Positions 30,801-43,334 of a DNA stretch of 64,000 nt are shown here, piece after piece. The notes below the pieces were generated by a model. It was not told where the DNA came from and ran no database searches. It worked only from the letters and a program-made list of their open reading frames with translations. How positions within the stretch are numbered: the first letter of the stretch is position 1; each line of letters begins with the position of its first letter. Source of the stretch: Paraspadella gotoi. Lineage: Eukaryota > Chaetognatha. A program made the translations under genes and the position numbers. Location: contig CM119266.1 in assembly GCA_051294375.1 (NCBI GenBank), forward strand, positions 18,346,087 through 18,410,086, read 5' to 3'.

Positions 30801-33212
30801 TGACGCTTTGTGTTTCATTGCCATCGACACCGGAACCCATGTTGTATTGCATGTCGTTTTTTCCTGACAGAAATTTCATATAAAATACCAAATCAATAGT
30901 AGGTTGAGAATACTGAAATTGGCTCATTTACACATTTTAGCAATTTAAAAGAGTCAAAGACGGTAAAAATTAATTATTTATGGTGGACTAAAATCTATCG
31001 ATACTAAAATTCATCAGCTGCCATTGGTGCAAGAGGCAAGTCATTCTCCTCCCAACCCATGGTCCGGTGTTCTAGCCCGGTGGACGTCTATAACACGAAG
31101 TTACAGCCTGATCCGAAGCTCAGGGACTGCTTATATTTAACGGTTCTGTCATTAACTCATAACAATTATGAATGTCTCTTCATCTTTAAGCTTAGCTTAT
31201 TTTATCTCAGGCAAACATACCCTCGTATAAATTCATAGTTCTACATAGTATTTTTGAACATTTCTATGATTTTCCTAGAAACTGATGACAAAAGATCCGA
31301 AAATTTTGAACCATTAGTACTAATAATTACTAATTAGTAATAATTAATAAATCAATCCAACCTTTCCATCTTACCGACTCTGATGTCCAGCGCAGGATCC
31401 TCCTCCATCCCTCGATCGTCGTCCTCAACGTCGACGTCGTCATCGACGCATCCCAAGTCGTCGGCCGGCGCGACATCGGCCGGCTCTGGCTCTGCGTCCA
31501 TGTCGAAGGCGTACTTGTCGGCGGCGGGATTCTTCACGCTCTCGAGAATGGAGGCGTCAACATCTCCGTCCCCGTCGCGTCCGAATTTAAAGTCTTTGAG
31601 CGAAGGGCAGATGAGGCGGTCGGAGAGGCTCGACGTCTCGAGCAGATCGAGGCTGACGCAAAAGGACCGATCAACGGCTTCAGCGGCGGCGGCGCGTTCG
31701 GCGGCGAGATCTCTCGGGGCGTTGGAGTCCAAGAGAAAAGAGTTCGAGTCGTCGAAGGAGTGGAGATGGTTGAGAAGGAGGCCGCCCGTCCCGGAGTCGA
31801 AGGTCTCGCTCAAGATTTGGAAGAGAGGCTCCTTCTCGAAGTTGGACTCGAAACTGGAAGGGAAACGTTGGTATTTTGATATGATTTTTTAATAATTCAT
31901 TTATTCACTCATCCATTGAAAGAACGGTTCTTTATTCACCATTGATTCGTTTATTTCATTAACCATTAGTCGATTAAATGAATTAATGATTGATTAAATT
32001 GTTTAATCTATTCATTCATCTATTTACGTATTCAATCAAATCAAATCAAATAAATCAGTCTACGGTGGACTAAAATCCACCAACCGTTCATCAGCGGCCA
32101 TTGGTACCGGAGGCAAGTCATTCGCCTCCCAACCCAAAGGTCCGGGGTTCTAGCCCGGTGGTCGCCTAGCAGTTAAGAGGGACGGGGCGTTTAACCCGCC
32201 TGTAACACGATGTTACAGCCGGATCCGAAGCTCAGGGACTGCTTATATTGAACGGTTCTGTCACTAACACATAACAATTATCACTGTCTCATCAGTTTCC
32301 CTTTCCACGTATTAACTCGAATCGCGAGACCCGGATGTTATTCAAATTCGTTTCGATCGTCTTTCCCTTCCTCATCTTCTTCTTCCTTTTCTTGGCTTCG
32401 TCTCCGGCGCCGGTCTGAGCGGCGGCGTCGTCCATCGTCTCTGAAGCGGCGTCGTCGTCGATGACGCCAGAGTCGACGCCGGATGGGCGTGTCTTGTTAC
32501 TGGAGACGAGGTTCACCATCATCTGGTTCGTTTTGTCCCAAACGTTCATCACGCGACAAGAGTAGATCTTCGCGCTGGAAAAGTTATGATTGAAAGTTGT
32601 GGGACATGACAGTTTCTCTCTCTCAGACAGACCTGGCGTCCAACGAGGCGCTGGCCATCTGGAAATTGGTGCCGTTTTTGTGCAAAATGTCCCTCATGTA
32701 GTCGATGAGGTTGAGGCTGAATGCGTTGCCTTTGCTGATCTTGTTTTCGCTGCTGAGTTTGATGCAGTCCATGTAGTGATCAGCCAGTTGATCGTGGGAC
32801 AAGTTTCGTCCTTCCAGAGCTTAACAAAAATTAACTGACGTCTTATTTGTAATAATAGAAATAAATACACGAATGACATACTTAGCCCGGAAACATTATC
32901 GTCAACTCAATAGTACTCACCTTTTTTGCTCTTCTTCCCAAACGGACTCCCCTGCGCCGCATCGCGTTCGACGCCGGAAAAGCGGCGCGATTTCCGGCGC
33001 GCCGTCTTCTCGGCGGCGTCGTCGTTTTCGGCGATGCCATCTTGACTGAAGGACTGATCTAGCGAGGAAGATCCTGGGGATCTGGGGGGGAGATTGAAAA
33101 TTTGGATGCAAGATAGTGATGGGAAGTAGGACGCGATAAAGAGACGCAACTGAAAGAAAGCTCACCCGAAAGGAGCGACATGGCCAATGGATTTCCGGTT
33201 GAGCCCCGGCAT
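27829..33212 (-). CDS. NCAPH: Condensin complex subunit 2 (kleisin, Barren)
   Basis: Kleisin that bridges the SMC2-SMC4 heads in condensin I for mitotic chromosome assembly. Fourteen exons: 33166-33212, 32921-33081, 32633-32819, 32317-32574, 31375-31853, 30658-30863, 30496-30582, 30323-30418, 30200-30251, 29972-30103, 29786-29893, 29583-29701, 29307-29512, 27829-27949. All phases close, giving 752 residues (human 741). Landmarks: IKLSSENKISKGNAFSLNLI in the N-terminal SMC2-binding part, TIETNLNNIRVSRF, acidic centre DDDVDVEDDDRG, FSYFREDKLRLLAGPDHWK, and the C-terminal winged-helix part KKIDIKRLKATFW followed by VPLAFVSMLYVTNEKNLKIE. The donor of exon 4 (GA then GTTAAT) was chosen by frame and homology. 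Intron 6 is 75 nt, a multiple of three without stops. Two SINE copies sit in introns. Confidence 0.94.
30979..31182 (+). repeat. tRNA-derived SINE-like repeat, diverged copy in NCAPH intron
   Basis: TATGGTGGACTAAAATC start and GATCCGAAGCTCAGGGACTG 3' block are conserved, but the copy has lost the CTAGCAGTTAAGAGGG middle block. It lies in intron 5 of NCAPH, antisense to the gene. Confidence 0.8.
32061..32290 (+). repeat. tRNA-derived SINE-like repeat, full copy in NCAPH intron
   Basis: Closest to a consensus: CATTGGTACCGGAGGCAAG, B-box-like GGTCCGGGGTTCTAGCCC, GATCCGAAGCTCAGGGACTG and CACTAACACATAACAATTAT at the 3' end. It lies in NCAPH intron 4, only 27 bases from the exon 4 edge. Confidence 0.88.
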
Positions 33213-33910
33213 TTTCTCTTTTTACAGAGACAATTTATATTGATAAGTTTACAAATATTTTTTTTTTAAACTGAAAAATAAAATCGCCAGTATTAGAATT
33301 TCGGGATGAAAAAAATATTGTAAAGATAAATGTATAATATTCCAAAGTAAAAAAAGCGAATAAAAAATTGATTGGAAAAGCAAATTAATCAAGTAAATTG
33401 GTCAAATACACCCAATTCTAAATACTAAATATAAAGAAAACACTACAAATGATGAGCAGTAATTTTTGTAGGATGGCTCACCTTGATACGGCATGGAAAA
33501 GACAAAAAACTACCCCTCGATGCCAGGAAGGCGTTGACATCGCCCATGTCTGTCCCAATTGGTGTCACGCTCGTCACAACTAAAAAAGTTTACAGCAGCG
33601 TGAAGGGAATATGATATAACACAAACACAAGCTTAATCATAATCAAAACAGTCGGACAGAAGATAAATACGCTTTCATAATACGTGGGACTTTGCCAAGC
33701 TTTTCGTTAATATTAAAGTTATTTCCTTTTGTTTTCGAATATGTCAATATGTCAAACGAAATTATAATACGTCCAACGGCGAAAAGAAATATTGTGGGAA
33801 TTAAAAATTATTATTATTATTATTATGATAGTTTTTCAGAGTTGTAATTCTGACAAGGCGATATGATTCATTGATGGTATTTCTTAATTACCATTTCTTA
33901 CTTACTTCAT

Positions 33911-34138
33911 TACTTGCCAGCAGTAAAATCATAAGAATTAATAACTTCATTTTTATTTAAGAAAACGCTATATTTCGAAGACTTGTTTTCCTCAAAGGCG
34001 CAAAAAGATATAACATTTAAAAAATTCATTTCTGAAAAAAAATTCAGAGAACAAAAGAAAACATTGGGTCAGAAAATTACAAAAAATTATCTCCCTCTCG
34101 TGATTCAATAATTCTTATAATTTTACTGCTGGCAAGTA
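33911..34138. mobile_element. 228-bp MITE with 31-bp terminal inverted repeats
   Basis: The left end TACTTGCCAGCAGTAAAATC is the inverted complement of the right end, continuing for about 31 bases with one or two mismatches (right end ATTTTACTGCTGGCAAGTA). The inside is AT-rich with no frame. A target duplication is not certain; T/A-rich flanks allow TA or TTA. It lies between the SDR and NCAPH genes. Confidence 0.82.
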
Positions 34139-34363
34139 AAGACTGAAGAAATACCATTATTATTATTATGAGTAAATAGGTATGTGACATTTTACCTCGA
34201 TTTTCTATTTTATACCCTGTAATGCCATTAGTGTGTCTAAAGCAACCATTTCAAGTTTAAGCTAATCAAAATATTCTACTCTACTTTCACGAAGGAACGC
34301 AAACGCGATAGCGAGAGAAGCGAATATGATGGAATAAAGGGAATCGTGGTAGCTTAACGATTT

Positions 34364-35143
34364 CTACCAGGGAATCAGCCTGCCGGACTCGTGGTAATCG
34401 TAATTATGAAACTTTCCCGGTTCCATTTTCTGCATGGTTTTGATCAGGTGACCAATCGCTTCTTCGGGAGAGAGGGCGGCATGCGCCCCACCCAGTTCAG
34501 TGCGCACCCAGCCTGGATGCACGCAGGCCACCATGATCCCTTCCTCCGCGAATTCGACTGCCAAACACTTGGTGATCATGTTAAGGGCGGCCTTTGCGGC
34601 CTTCATGGCGTAGTGCGGAAAAGACTGGGGATAATTGGTGGCTGTGATGGAGCCCATGGTGCCGGAGATCATGACGACGGCGGCGCGAGAGATGCTGGAC
34701 CGCCGGCGGTGAGGATCGGGGTCGCATTCCGCCGCCCGCTTGAGGAGAGGGTGGAAGATCTTGGATATGACGAGGGGCGCGGCTGCGTTGACGCGGAAGA
34801 TCTCCTCAACGGAGGACATGGAGAAAGCGGAGGGATCCGTCTTCCCCGGAAACACGACTGCATTGTGGATTAAAAGGGAGAGGCCTTTCGGGCAGAGGTG
34901 CTTGGAGGCCTCTTCGAACAAAGCCTGCGCCGCCCGCTCGTCAGAGACGTCAAGCGGACGGATATGAATCTTGGTCGAGGCTGAGGATTGTTCGGCCAGG
35001 GCTTTTAACTCCGTGGCGGAGGAAGGATCGCGGCAGGTGGCGATGATGACGTCGGGGGGCGGGTCGGCGCGCGCCATCTGTCGAACGAGCTCGAGACCGA
35101 GGCCGCGGTTGGCGCCCGTCACCATGATCGCTGAGGCCACCAT
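34364..35143 (-). CDS. Sniffer-like short-chain dehydrogenase/reductase
   Basis: NAD(P)H-dependent carbonyl reductase of the classical SDR family, C-factor/sniffer branch, 259 residues in one exon. Cofactor-binding TGANRGLG is at residues 9-16, the Asp of PLDV at 65, and NAV in place of NAG at 94-96. Asn119 is in FRVNAAAP, and catalytic Ser160 in VVMISGTMGS. The C-terminal VHPGWVRTELGG is a family hallmark. The active-site helix reads HYAMKAAKAALN, so the usual Tyr-xxx-Lys spacing is changed (Tyr178, Lys181 or Lys184). This may alter or abolish activity. It is the only intronless gene here apart from the tRNAs, so a retrocopy is possible, though the frame is intact. ATG at 35143 gives the standard short N-terminus. 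Confidence 0.9.
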   Translation of the reverse strand: MVASAIMVTGANRGLGLELVRQMARADPPPDVIIATCRDPSSATELKALAEQSSASTKIHIRPLDVSDERAAQALFEEASKHLCPKGLSLLIHNAVVFPGKTDPSAFSMSSVEEIFRVNAAAPLVISKIFHPLLKRAAECDPDPHRRRSSISRAAVVMISGTMGSITATNYPQSFPHYAMKAAKAALNMITKCLAVEFAEEGIMVACVHPGWVRTELGGAHAALSPEEAIGHLIKTMQKMEPGKFHNYDYHESGRLIPW

Positions 35144-36902
35144 GATTTTTGGGTTTGATTATGAGAGCAGACCTGCAATTTGATTTTACGTAAAGTTAAC
35201 TGTGATCTTAAATCTTTTCTTTGCAATATTTATCATAATTTGTTAGCATTTCCCCCCCGCGCGAGGTTTTTTCAAATTTTTAGGTTAGTTTAGTTTTACT
35301 TCAACAATCAACAGCAAGTTTCTGCTCCTCTGTAAATCCAAGCTCAAATCCGTTTCGCGTCCTTTGGGTTTCATCGTTGAGTTGAAGACGCCGATTCCAT
35401 CGGATCAGCGACATTACTACATATTCATAAACTGTTATATATTTTAGCCTCGAAGCTGACTCGCGGAACCGACTCAAATAACGAATCACGATACTTGAAA
35501 ATTTGTTAAGTTTGTTAATTTACGAATGTTAATTTTTTCTTATTTTTTAAATCTCTAAACATACGATAGTTCTGATTATATTTTCGAAATCTGCGAAATC
35601 ATATCTTTCGTTTGATATATTAATGATTTTTATTTTTCCTGATAATAATTTTATACATTTAAACAAGCAAACAAACGGATCATAGTAAAAGTGACATGCT
35701 TTCGATTAGGTTCGATCGAGTTGTATAGAAAACTGTACAATTCTTATTTTTCGCTTATACTTACGAATTATCAGAGTAATTGAATATTTTTTTAATATCA
35801 GATCGATTGAATATATGTAATTTAAATTTAAAAGGATTTCAAGCGACAATGAAGTCTAACCCCACTCAATTACAACCACAATTACAACCAATTACAACCA
35901 CAATTACACGGATTTCGGATTTGGCGCGAGAATTTCAATTTCTCTGTCGTGAGGAGAACGAAGAATCAACGAATCTCCGCAGCGGACGATCGATTCCGGC
36001 AACGAGAGACGAGACGACATCTGGTGGAAGATGGCTTACTTCGACCTAACAAAAAGGACCACTGTATTGGACTTTTTTCTTCTGAAAGAACATTGTTGAC
36101 AGAAACATTTTTATCCGACTTCGGTATCTTGAAATACAAATCGGTTTTACCGCAATCAATTTTATAAATATGAAGCCTTTTTGTCTTAACTTGAAAGAGT
36201 CGTTCCAGGCGATCACAACGTTCGATGATCGATTAGGTACGTTGGGAAGCCAACAGTTGCAACGCAGAGTTGGATCAATATTCTCTGTTTTTGACATTCA
36301 GTAAAGGATTTTTTTTACTAACCTAATAAGTACCTTTATATAACAATCACTGATCGGCTAGTAAGCAATGAGTGAAAAAATATTTTTTTCAAAAATTTAT
36401 TTAATATAAGGTCATAACTATACGCACTACGCAACAACCTGATCGAAAATTTAGGAACTCTTAATGTATCGCGAAGAAAAAAAAATTGAGTAATGTGTAA
36501 TTACAATTTCATTAGCAATTTCATGAATTACATTTTATTTAACCTTGCAAACAAAAAAGGAGGAAATAATTATTTTTAAAGATCCGTGCTTATATTATAT
36601 AATTAACATGAGAAAAGTGGATTCCAACTTTTAAAAGAATGAAGAATAATTGTTTTATTTGAAAAGACATTTAAGGGCGCGATAAAACATTTTTTTTATT
36701 TAACTTAACACCCCATTCATTAACACCCATGGTAACAATCAATAATAAATTCTCTAACAAAGATTTTTTTTCATTTAAAGATATGAATCCACTTCTTTGC
36801 CGCAGTCAATTTTCTCCATGTGTATACGTATGAGAATGAGGAACCTTTAAAATACAGCAATACAAAAATATTCAAAAAGCTAAACTGAAACAATCCTTAT
36901 CT
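35144..36902. other. Intergenic region between NCOA5 and SDR
   Basis: No gene recognised. Open frames at 35780-36167 on the plus strand are AT-rich and show no family resemblance or splice support. The part just above 35143 should hold the SDR promoter. The part just below 36903 is the NCOA5 3' UTR, with AATAAA-like text at about 36742 not clearly placed. Confidence 0.4.
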
Positions 36903-39900
36903 TCAGTATCCAGGATATCCTCCTCCGCCGTGGGAATAACCATCGTAACTTCCGGACCCATCGTGTTGCTAAAATTACATAATTAAATTTTATCTCATTT
37001 ACTAATTAACAGCAAAGTGTATGAACTAACACGTTTATCAAACACTTACACGAGTGGAACCAGCATCAGAAATATTTGCAAGAAGATTGGGTCCAACTTC
37101 CAGCAGATTGTCCAGCGCTTTTTGGACTTTCGGATCGTCAAAACTCAAACCCCCTCCCCTACTTTAAAATGAAAAAGAAGTAATGTTTTCTAATTTATTG
37201 CATGTATTTCGTTAATTGTAATTGATATTTTAATTTAAATACCTATGTCCCGAAGAATCATAAGCAGGGGGTGATTTCGACGAAACTGCAACTGTTTCTG
37301 GGGACATAATGTTCATTATCTTGCTCTGAATGGCACCGTGCCGATACTTGCTCGCGTGTAATAATTCATCTGAAATTAACTGAAGCTTTAACTAATAGTA
37401 GCAAAAGCTAAAACTAGCAGTAAAATATATAATTAAACTTAAACCCATAAAATTTATAGAATATTTAACGTATCTAAAACGTTTGGACCTTTCACCATTG
37501 ACCCCTTATGCCCATTAAGAATATGACCCCATGATCAAATAATTTTAATCTAAACCATTTCTTCACCAGGGGAAGGTTCTGGTGGCAACCCTTTTGAGAT
37601 TAGAAGTCGGTTTTTACGATCGCGAATGTGATCTTGAATTCGGTCCAATTCCTCAACAGAAAGATATCTACCATCAGCCAGATAACCCAGCAAATGAGTC
37701 AAAGGAATTTTCATTGCTTCGTCCTTTCGTTGCCTCTCGGCTTTTTCTGAAATCAAATGGGTATCATAAGCTAAAGTCATCATTAACACACACCATTGAT
37801 GGTCGAAATAAGTTTCTCGGACCTTTTAATATGGCGATGTACGCATCAAAACTTTTAGCGATAAAAGCCACCGCGTCCTCCAACGGCATGTTGCGATGCT
37901 CTGTTTGAAAACGGAATTTAAAAACGATTTTTTTATTCAAATTTGAACCAAAAAAAAATTGAATAAAAATTTTAATTTTGTGAAAACCGTCGAAAATTAG
38001 GATTCGTGTTAATTTTTTAAAAGCACAAATTTGAACTTGAAGACAAAGAAAAATTTGGTCTTGAGAAAAACCGCGCGTCGAAAAAAGAAAACGATCAGAA
38101 AACGAAGGGCGAAAAATGTGGGAAAATATTTTATTCTGTAAACATTTATTTTTCTCTTTGAAATGATGAGGAAAATATACTTTAAAATGGGAGTTTTTCA
38201 TTATGTAAAGACGAGTCTGGGAATCGAAAATCGATGGAAAAAAATATGTTGCGGGGAAAAACGAAATTGGACGAAAAAAAACTGCTCAAAATTGAGAAAA
38301 GATTCTTTTTGGCAGATTTGAAGGACGCAAGGTCTTCATATTATCTGAAAAGGCAAATGTTGACTGTCTTCCTCCTCAACGTCGTAAATATGGAATAAAA
38401 TTTCGATCAAGTATATTTTTTAAGTATAAATCGCGAGAAATAAATTGCCAGTTAAAACATATGTCATGATGGAATAGAAAACGACGAAAAGACAATTGAC
38501 CAGACTCTTGCCGAACAGTCTTTTTACCTTGAGGAGTCCCTTGCAATATATTCAGGGTCAATGATCTGTGCATTTCATGTTGTTGAGATACAGTTATCGC
38601 GTACATTGTTCCTCGTCTTCCAATGTCTTCAATGGCCTAGGCGTAAACATTGTAAATCAAAGTTCAATGTTACATCTTCTGATTTTCTTTCTACTCGATT
38701 TTTTCCAAATTCTTCTTCCAGTTAAACTCAAAATTCATCTCACATATGACATAAAAAGGCTCCCATAACCGACTACAGAATTTTTTATTTCACAATAAAA
38801 TTAATATTTTTTATATTTCGAACCGGCTGAAGATTCTTTTCGTCTGTGAGAAAGACCATGTCAGTGAGGATTCCATATTCCTTAATCCGATTCTCGATGC
38901 TCTCCGCGTAATCACGCTGCGTCTTGTGAATCACGACGAGGTACGCGTCGGTCGGTCGATCCTTCACGGGATCCTTGGGTGGCGGCGGGGGCGGCGGGAG
39001 ATCGCGTGGGTCTCTGCGGTTGGTAGAGTTCACTTTTGACCATAAGCCCATCTTACCGTCCATGCCCTAAAATTCCACGAACCAAGTCTTGCAACCAACC
39101 AACCATCCCTTACCGTCTCCCGTGATCGTCTTCGGGTCGGCGGTGAGGATCATCTCTTCGATGATAATCGTCGTAGGCAGAGGATCGTTTGTAGTCGTAG
39201 GGATCGTCGCGTCGAGGGTAATCACGTTCGCGATCTCGCTCCCGGTCACGACTTGATTAAATATAATTAGTAATTTAATCTTTTGATATGAAATTGGTAC
39301 AACCAATATAAAAATTATCCATTCATTTAATAAATAATTTATCTTGCCCCTGACTTTGGACAGGCTTCGGTGGTTTAAGGCCTCAATCACTCTTACAAGA
39401 TTACAAGATTATTACATAGCAGGTCCCTTCAAGCTTCCAATCAAGACCCTCTCACAGTCTCTCTCTCTAGAATGAATTATAAACATTACTAATCTCGTCT
39501 CACCTAGGCGGGTAAGGATCCCGTCTGTAAGAGTCCTCTCGCCTGTCGTAACCGTGAGGCGATCGTGATCTGTCGCTGGGATAATATCTGTCCGAGGAGG
39601 GAGGGGGATCGCGGCCGCGACTGCGAATAGAAAACGATAGAGTACTTTAATCTCATTTGCATATTGTTGTATTTACATTTATTTAAATGAATTTATGTTT
39701 TCGAAACCAAAAAAAAAAAAAAAAAAAGAAAAAAGATTTACGGTGTCAATGCTGATTAAATAAAGATGATTATTGATAGACCCAAAAGTTAGTAATATAC
39801 AGACATCGAGTTTCATAAAAAACGTTTGCACACTTAATCAGACGTATATATAAATAATTTTCGTATAAAAATATTTAAGTTTAATGCATCGAACATAAGA

Positions 39901-42900
39901 GATCCCGAGATCGAATACGTCATTTCGTATCTTTTTAATGTTAAAGACCGGTCAAGCCGGTCAAAAAGAACAAAAGATACTAGCGAACCTGGCGGATATT
40001 CGCGAATTTTTCATAAAAAGAGCATCTTTTCCTGTGGAAATCTGACGATGAGTTAGTTTTTTTTTAATAACATATGTATTATTAATAATATTTTTCTATG
40101 TTTTATTAATAATTTCATAATGCTTAATAATTTTATAAGTTTTTAGTTGCTGCATGTTGTGATTTTTAATATTTTTTCTGTTTTTTATAGGAAAACATTT
40201 TAGAAATTAATCGCTATTTTTTGTTTTGCTGTACTGAAATTCAGTCTGAACATATATTTAAAGAGAAATTAATATAAAAATATGATCTTATATAGTCAAA
40301 TGATAAATAACAATAAATATAATTAATATTTAATAAAAGATGAAATTTTTTAACAATGACAATATTTATACAAAAACATAAATGCTTTAAACGGATATGA
40401 TTGATTACAATTTTATCCCCTTCTTCTTAAACTATTATTATATTATAGAAGTCATTTTTCCTATGTACTATAGTTTCATTTTTATAACTATTAATAGGCC
40501 AATAATTAAGGATGAATGAGGGTTTGAGCATCCATAGTCAAACTTTTTTCAATTATAAAAAATTATCTCAGATTTTTTTTTAGTTTTTAGTCATTGTATT
40601 ATTATTTTCATTTGTTGTTTGATTTAGAGACGAAATAATAACTTTTAATTTGGTTAACAATAACGACATAATGTTTTTACATAAAAATGGACATTTTCGA
40701 ACTAATTGTTAGCCTTCATCGTTGTTGTTAACAATTAAAATGTTATCATATTATCATATTGTTTTTAATCGTAATTTGTTTACTCACTTTTTCAATCTGG
40801 TTGATTGAAGAATTAACAAAGCAATCTATCATTATTTACATACAATAGGTTTCGATTAATTTTATAATTAATTGACATGTTTTGATTTAAAAAACTTATA
40901 AAACAAAAGCAATTCTTTAAAATCTTGGAAGTTAAGTTTTCCCTCTCAAAAGTTCTCCGTTTTCTTTTATAAATGAAAGTAGTTTTTTGATTATGATCAG
41001 AAAATTAAACAAATTAATAGAGACAGTTATTTATACCATATCAAAAAATAGAGTCCCGGTTCATGTTGCCTCAAACACAAAAAGGATCCAATCTCCAATC
41101 TATGTATTTGCTATTCAAATTTAGTAATATTTATTAGATTGTATTTAATTTTCTTCCTGATCATTCAAACATAATATACTTAAATCATTGATTATGATAT
41201 TGAATGGATCTTTTCACTTATCTATATGTATATACGGTGTAGCAGGATTGTGCCCACGTATTATTGGGCCCATAAAATTGCGCCCCTAGGATTGCACCCA
41301 TGTAGCATTGGGCCCACATACAATTGCAACCATAGTATTCCGCCCACGTATTCCACGTATTCCTAAGTGGGTACAATCCTAATGGAACCTAGTTGACTAA
41401 AAATTACTTTAAAAAATATAGAAAAATATTCATTAATAATTTTAAATAATTTAAATTCTTTCTTTGCAGTAATTTTTAAAATAATTTTTTTATTAATTAT
41501 TATTATTAAATTATTAAATACTAATATTAATATTAGTATTATTATTTTTTTTTAAATTTTACTTTTATTGGTTATTTTAATCTTTGTTATCAAGATTTAC
41601 CTATTTATTAAAGCACGTATAATAGTAACTTAAACGAATGAATTATACAATTTATAATACAATTTATATTATATTATATGTAATAAGGAACTTAAACAAG
41701 CAAAATAGTTAATATTTTATTTTATGTAAAAATCTCTTTGAATTCTCATTTTGGTAAGAAAAAGAAGCATTCAAGATCTCATTTAATTGCTATTTTTGTC
41801 TTATTTATATAGTATAAATACTATAAATTATTTATATTTATAAAATATATATTCTAAAAACTATAATATTCAATTATTTATTATATTACAATAATAAAAC
41901 GTTTAAAATTACGCGAATAAAGAGCGTCATCGTTATCTGACAAATTCGATCGTAAGCTAATTTGCATAATTTAGGAGCCAGATAAAAATCGACCGGGATC
42001 TCTCATGTTGAGAATTTCAAATCGAATAAAAGGTGTTTTAAATTAAAGTATATATATGTGTGATCACTTGTGTGAACGTTTTTGAAAATCTGAATCCATC
42101 TTGATACACTATTATTGACAGGATAGTTAATACATTATAATTATTATTATTATTACAATAAAAATAAGCTATGAGAATAAGAAGAAATCGAGCTCCAGTA
42201 TGGACCAACTCTCACCCTCTATTGTAGTCTTCTCGAGGATACTTGTGCTTCTCATATTGGCCGCTGGCGTGGTAAGGGCGTTTTAGCGGCGGATTGCCAC
42301 CTCTGCCTTCCTTGGCGAGTTTTACGTCGATCTTGAGTCCATGGTAGAGTGTACCACCTTCCTCTTGGATGGCCAATCTCGCCTCCTCCACGCGTTCGTA
42401 CTGGATGAAACCGAATCCCTTGTGGACAGAGCAACCTGGATTGGAAGAAGGAATCGAGAGTCGCAAAGGGATGCGCGAGCACTGCGAAGGGCGAGACGCG
42501 GAAGACTTACCCAAAATCTTTCCGTATTTGCAGAACTTTTCTTCGACTTCTCTCTTCCCCACTTGATCCGTGGGAAGATTTCCGATGAAGAGGCGCGATT
42601 CTAGCAACTCGGGATCGTCGCTGTTCGTGATGCTGATCACAAAAATGTAACATTATCGCCATTTAATAAGGTAAATAGGGTAAAGAGTATTCAATTTTTA
42701 GTATAGTATTACTCCTTAACATTCTCTTTCATTCCATTTGTCACAATACATAACTTTAAAATCGACAAACCTTGAGAAGCCGTGGTCAGGCCGGGACTCC
42801 ACGCGTCTAACTACGGGACCATCCCTGATGTAATTTTAAGAGAGAGAATCTCTTAAAACTCAGTCATAGGAAGTAGACCAGTTCGAGAGACAATTACCTC

Positions 42901-43149
42901 CTTGAGTCAGTTGGCGGATTCCCTCTGTTTTCGCTGGCACCTCTTTCCCTCACCGGATGTCTGTCCTCTCTGTCGATTCTGTCGCGATCGCTTCCATTCG
43001 TTTTTCCCTGACCGAAAAAAAGAAATATTGCAGAGAAAACTCGCCCATCTGGCTCATTGGTGAGTGGTGACCCAATATGAACGAACCTCGGGAGTGGATT
43101 CCTTCTCGTCCTTGGGTAATTCCTTCACTTCGTCAGATTCTTGACTCAT
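36903..43149 (-). CDS. NCOA5: Nuclear receptor coactivator 5-like protein
   Basis: Nuclear RNA-binding coregulator. Fourteen exons: 43087-43149, 42898-43007, 42771-42824, 42511-42632, 42216-42435, 39504-39620, 39114-39251, 38824-39013, 38528-38636, 37823-37900, 37567-37746, 37253 region corrected to 37243-37369, 37050-37158, 36903-36968. All phases close, giving 560 residues (human 579). Order of parts: acidic start MSQESDEVKELPKDEK; an RRM with RNP2 LFIGNL and RNP1 KGFGFIQY split by an intron; an Arg/Asp-rich RD tract (SRDRERDRERDYPRRDD); PPPPPPPKDP; then the anticodon-binding-like NCOA5 domain AYLVVIHKTQRDYAESIENR, YAITVSQQHEMHRSLTLNI, EHRNMPLEDAVAFIA. It ends in a Gly/Tyr-rich tail. The 2.6 kb AT-rich intron 39621-42215 is the largest. 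The start lies 185 bp after the UTP14 stop. Confidence 0.9.
39289..39447 (+). repeat. Dispersed repeat R2 in NCOA5 intron
   Basis: Carries TGAAATTGGTACAACCAATA, TATCTTGCCCCTGACTTTGG and GTGGTTTAAGGCCTC, and ends with AGGTCCC...AATCAAGAC. Other copies: 27972-28139, 45027-45130 (diverged), 63107-63257, 63432-63570 and reversed 11707-11797. It starts a few bases before the acceptor-side edge of exon 39114-39251. Confidence 0.85.
41244..41380. repeat. Degenerate 14-17 bp tandem array with inverted ends
   Basis: Seven imperfect units of the form ATTG-[C/G/T]-[G/A]-CCCA-[T/C]-[G/A]-TA: for example ATTGTGCCCACGTA, ATTGGGCCCATAAA, ATTGCGCCCCTAGG, ATTGCACCCATGTA, ATTGGGCCCACATA. The block opens AGGATTGTGCCCAC and closes with its near-perfect inverse GTGGGTACAATCCT. 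It lies in a very AT-rich NCOA5 intron and stands out by composition. Confidence 0.8.
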
Positions 43150-43334
43150 TGTACTTCGCTATCGAGTTTTATTTTAATAATAATGCTTGACCGTCTTTAA
43201 TGAGAATAAATCTTATCACTAAAAAAATCAAACTAGAATGAAGCTCAGCTTCGACAAAAGCCAACAAAACACTTCGCTCAAAGAAACAAACCATAAAAGT
43301 CCATAAGTCGAACAAGTTCAAAAAAGCTATTCCA

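Noticed and set aside
34391-34873. 160-residue plus-strand frame opposite the SDR gene
   Set aside because: Shadow of the GC-rich SDR coding sequence; no homology or splice support.
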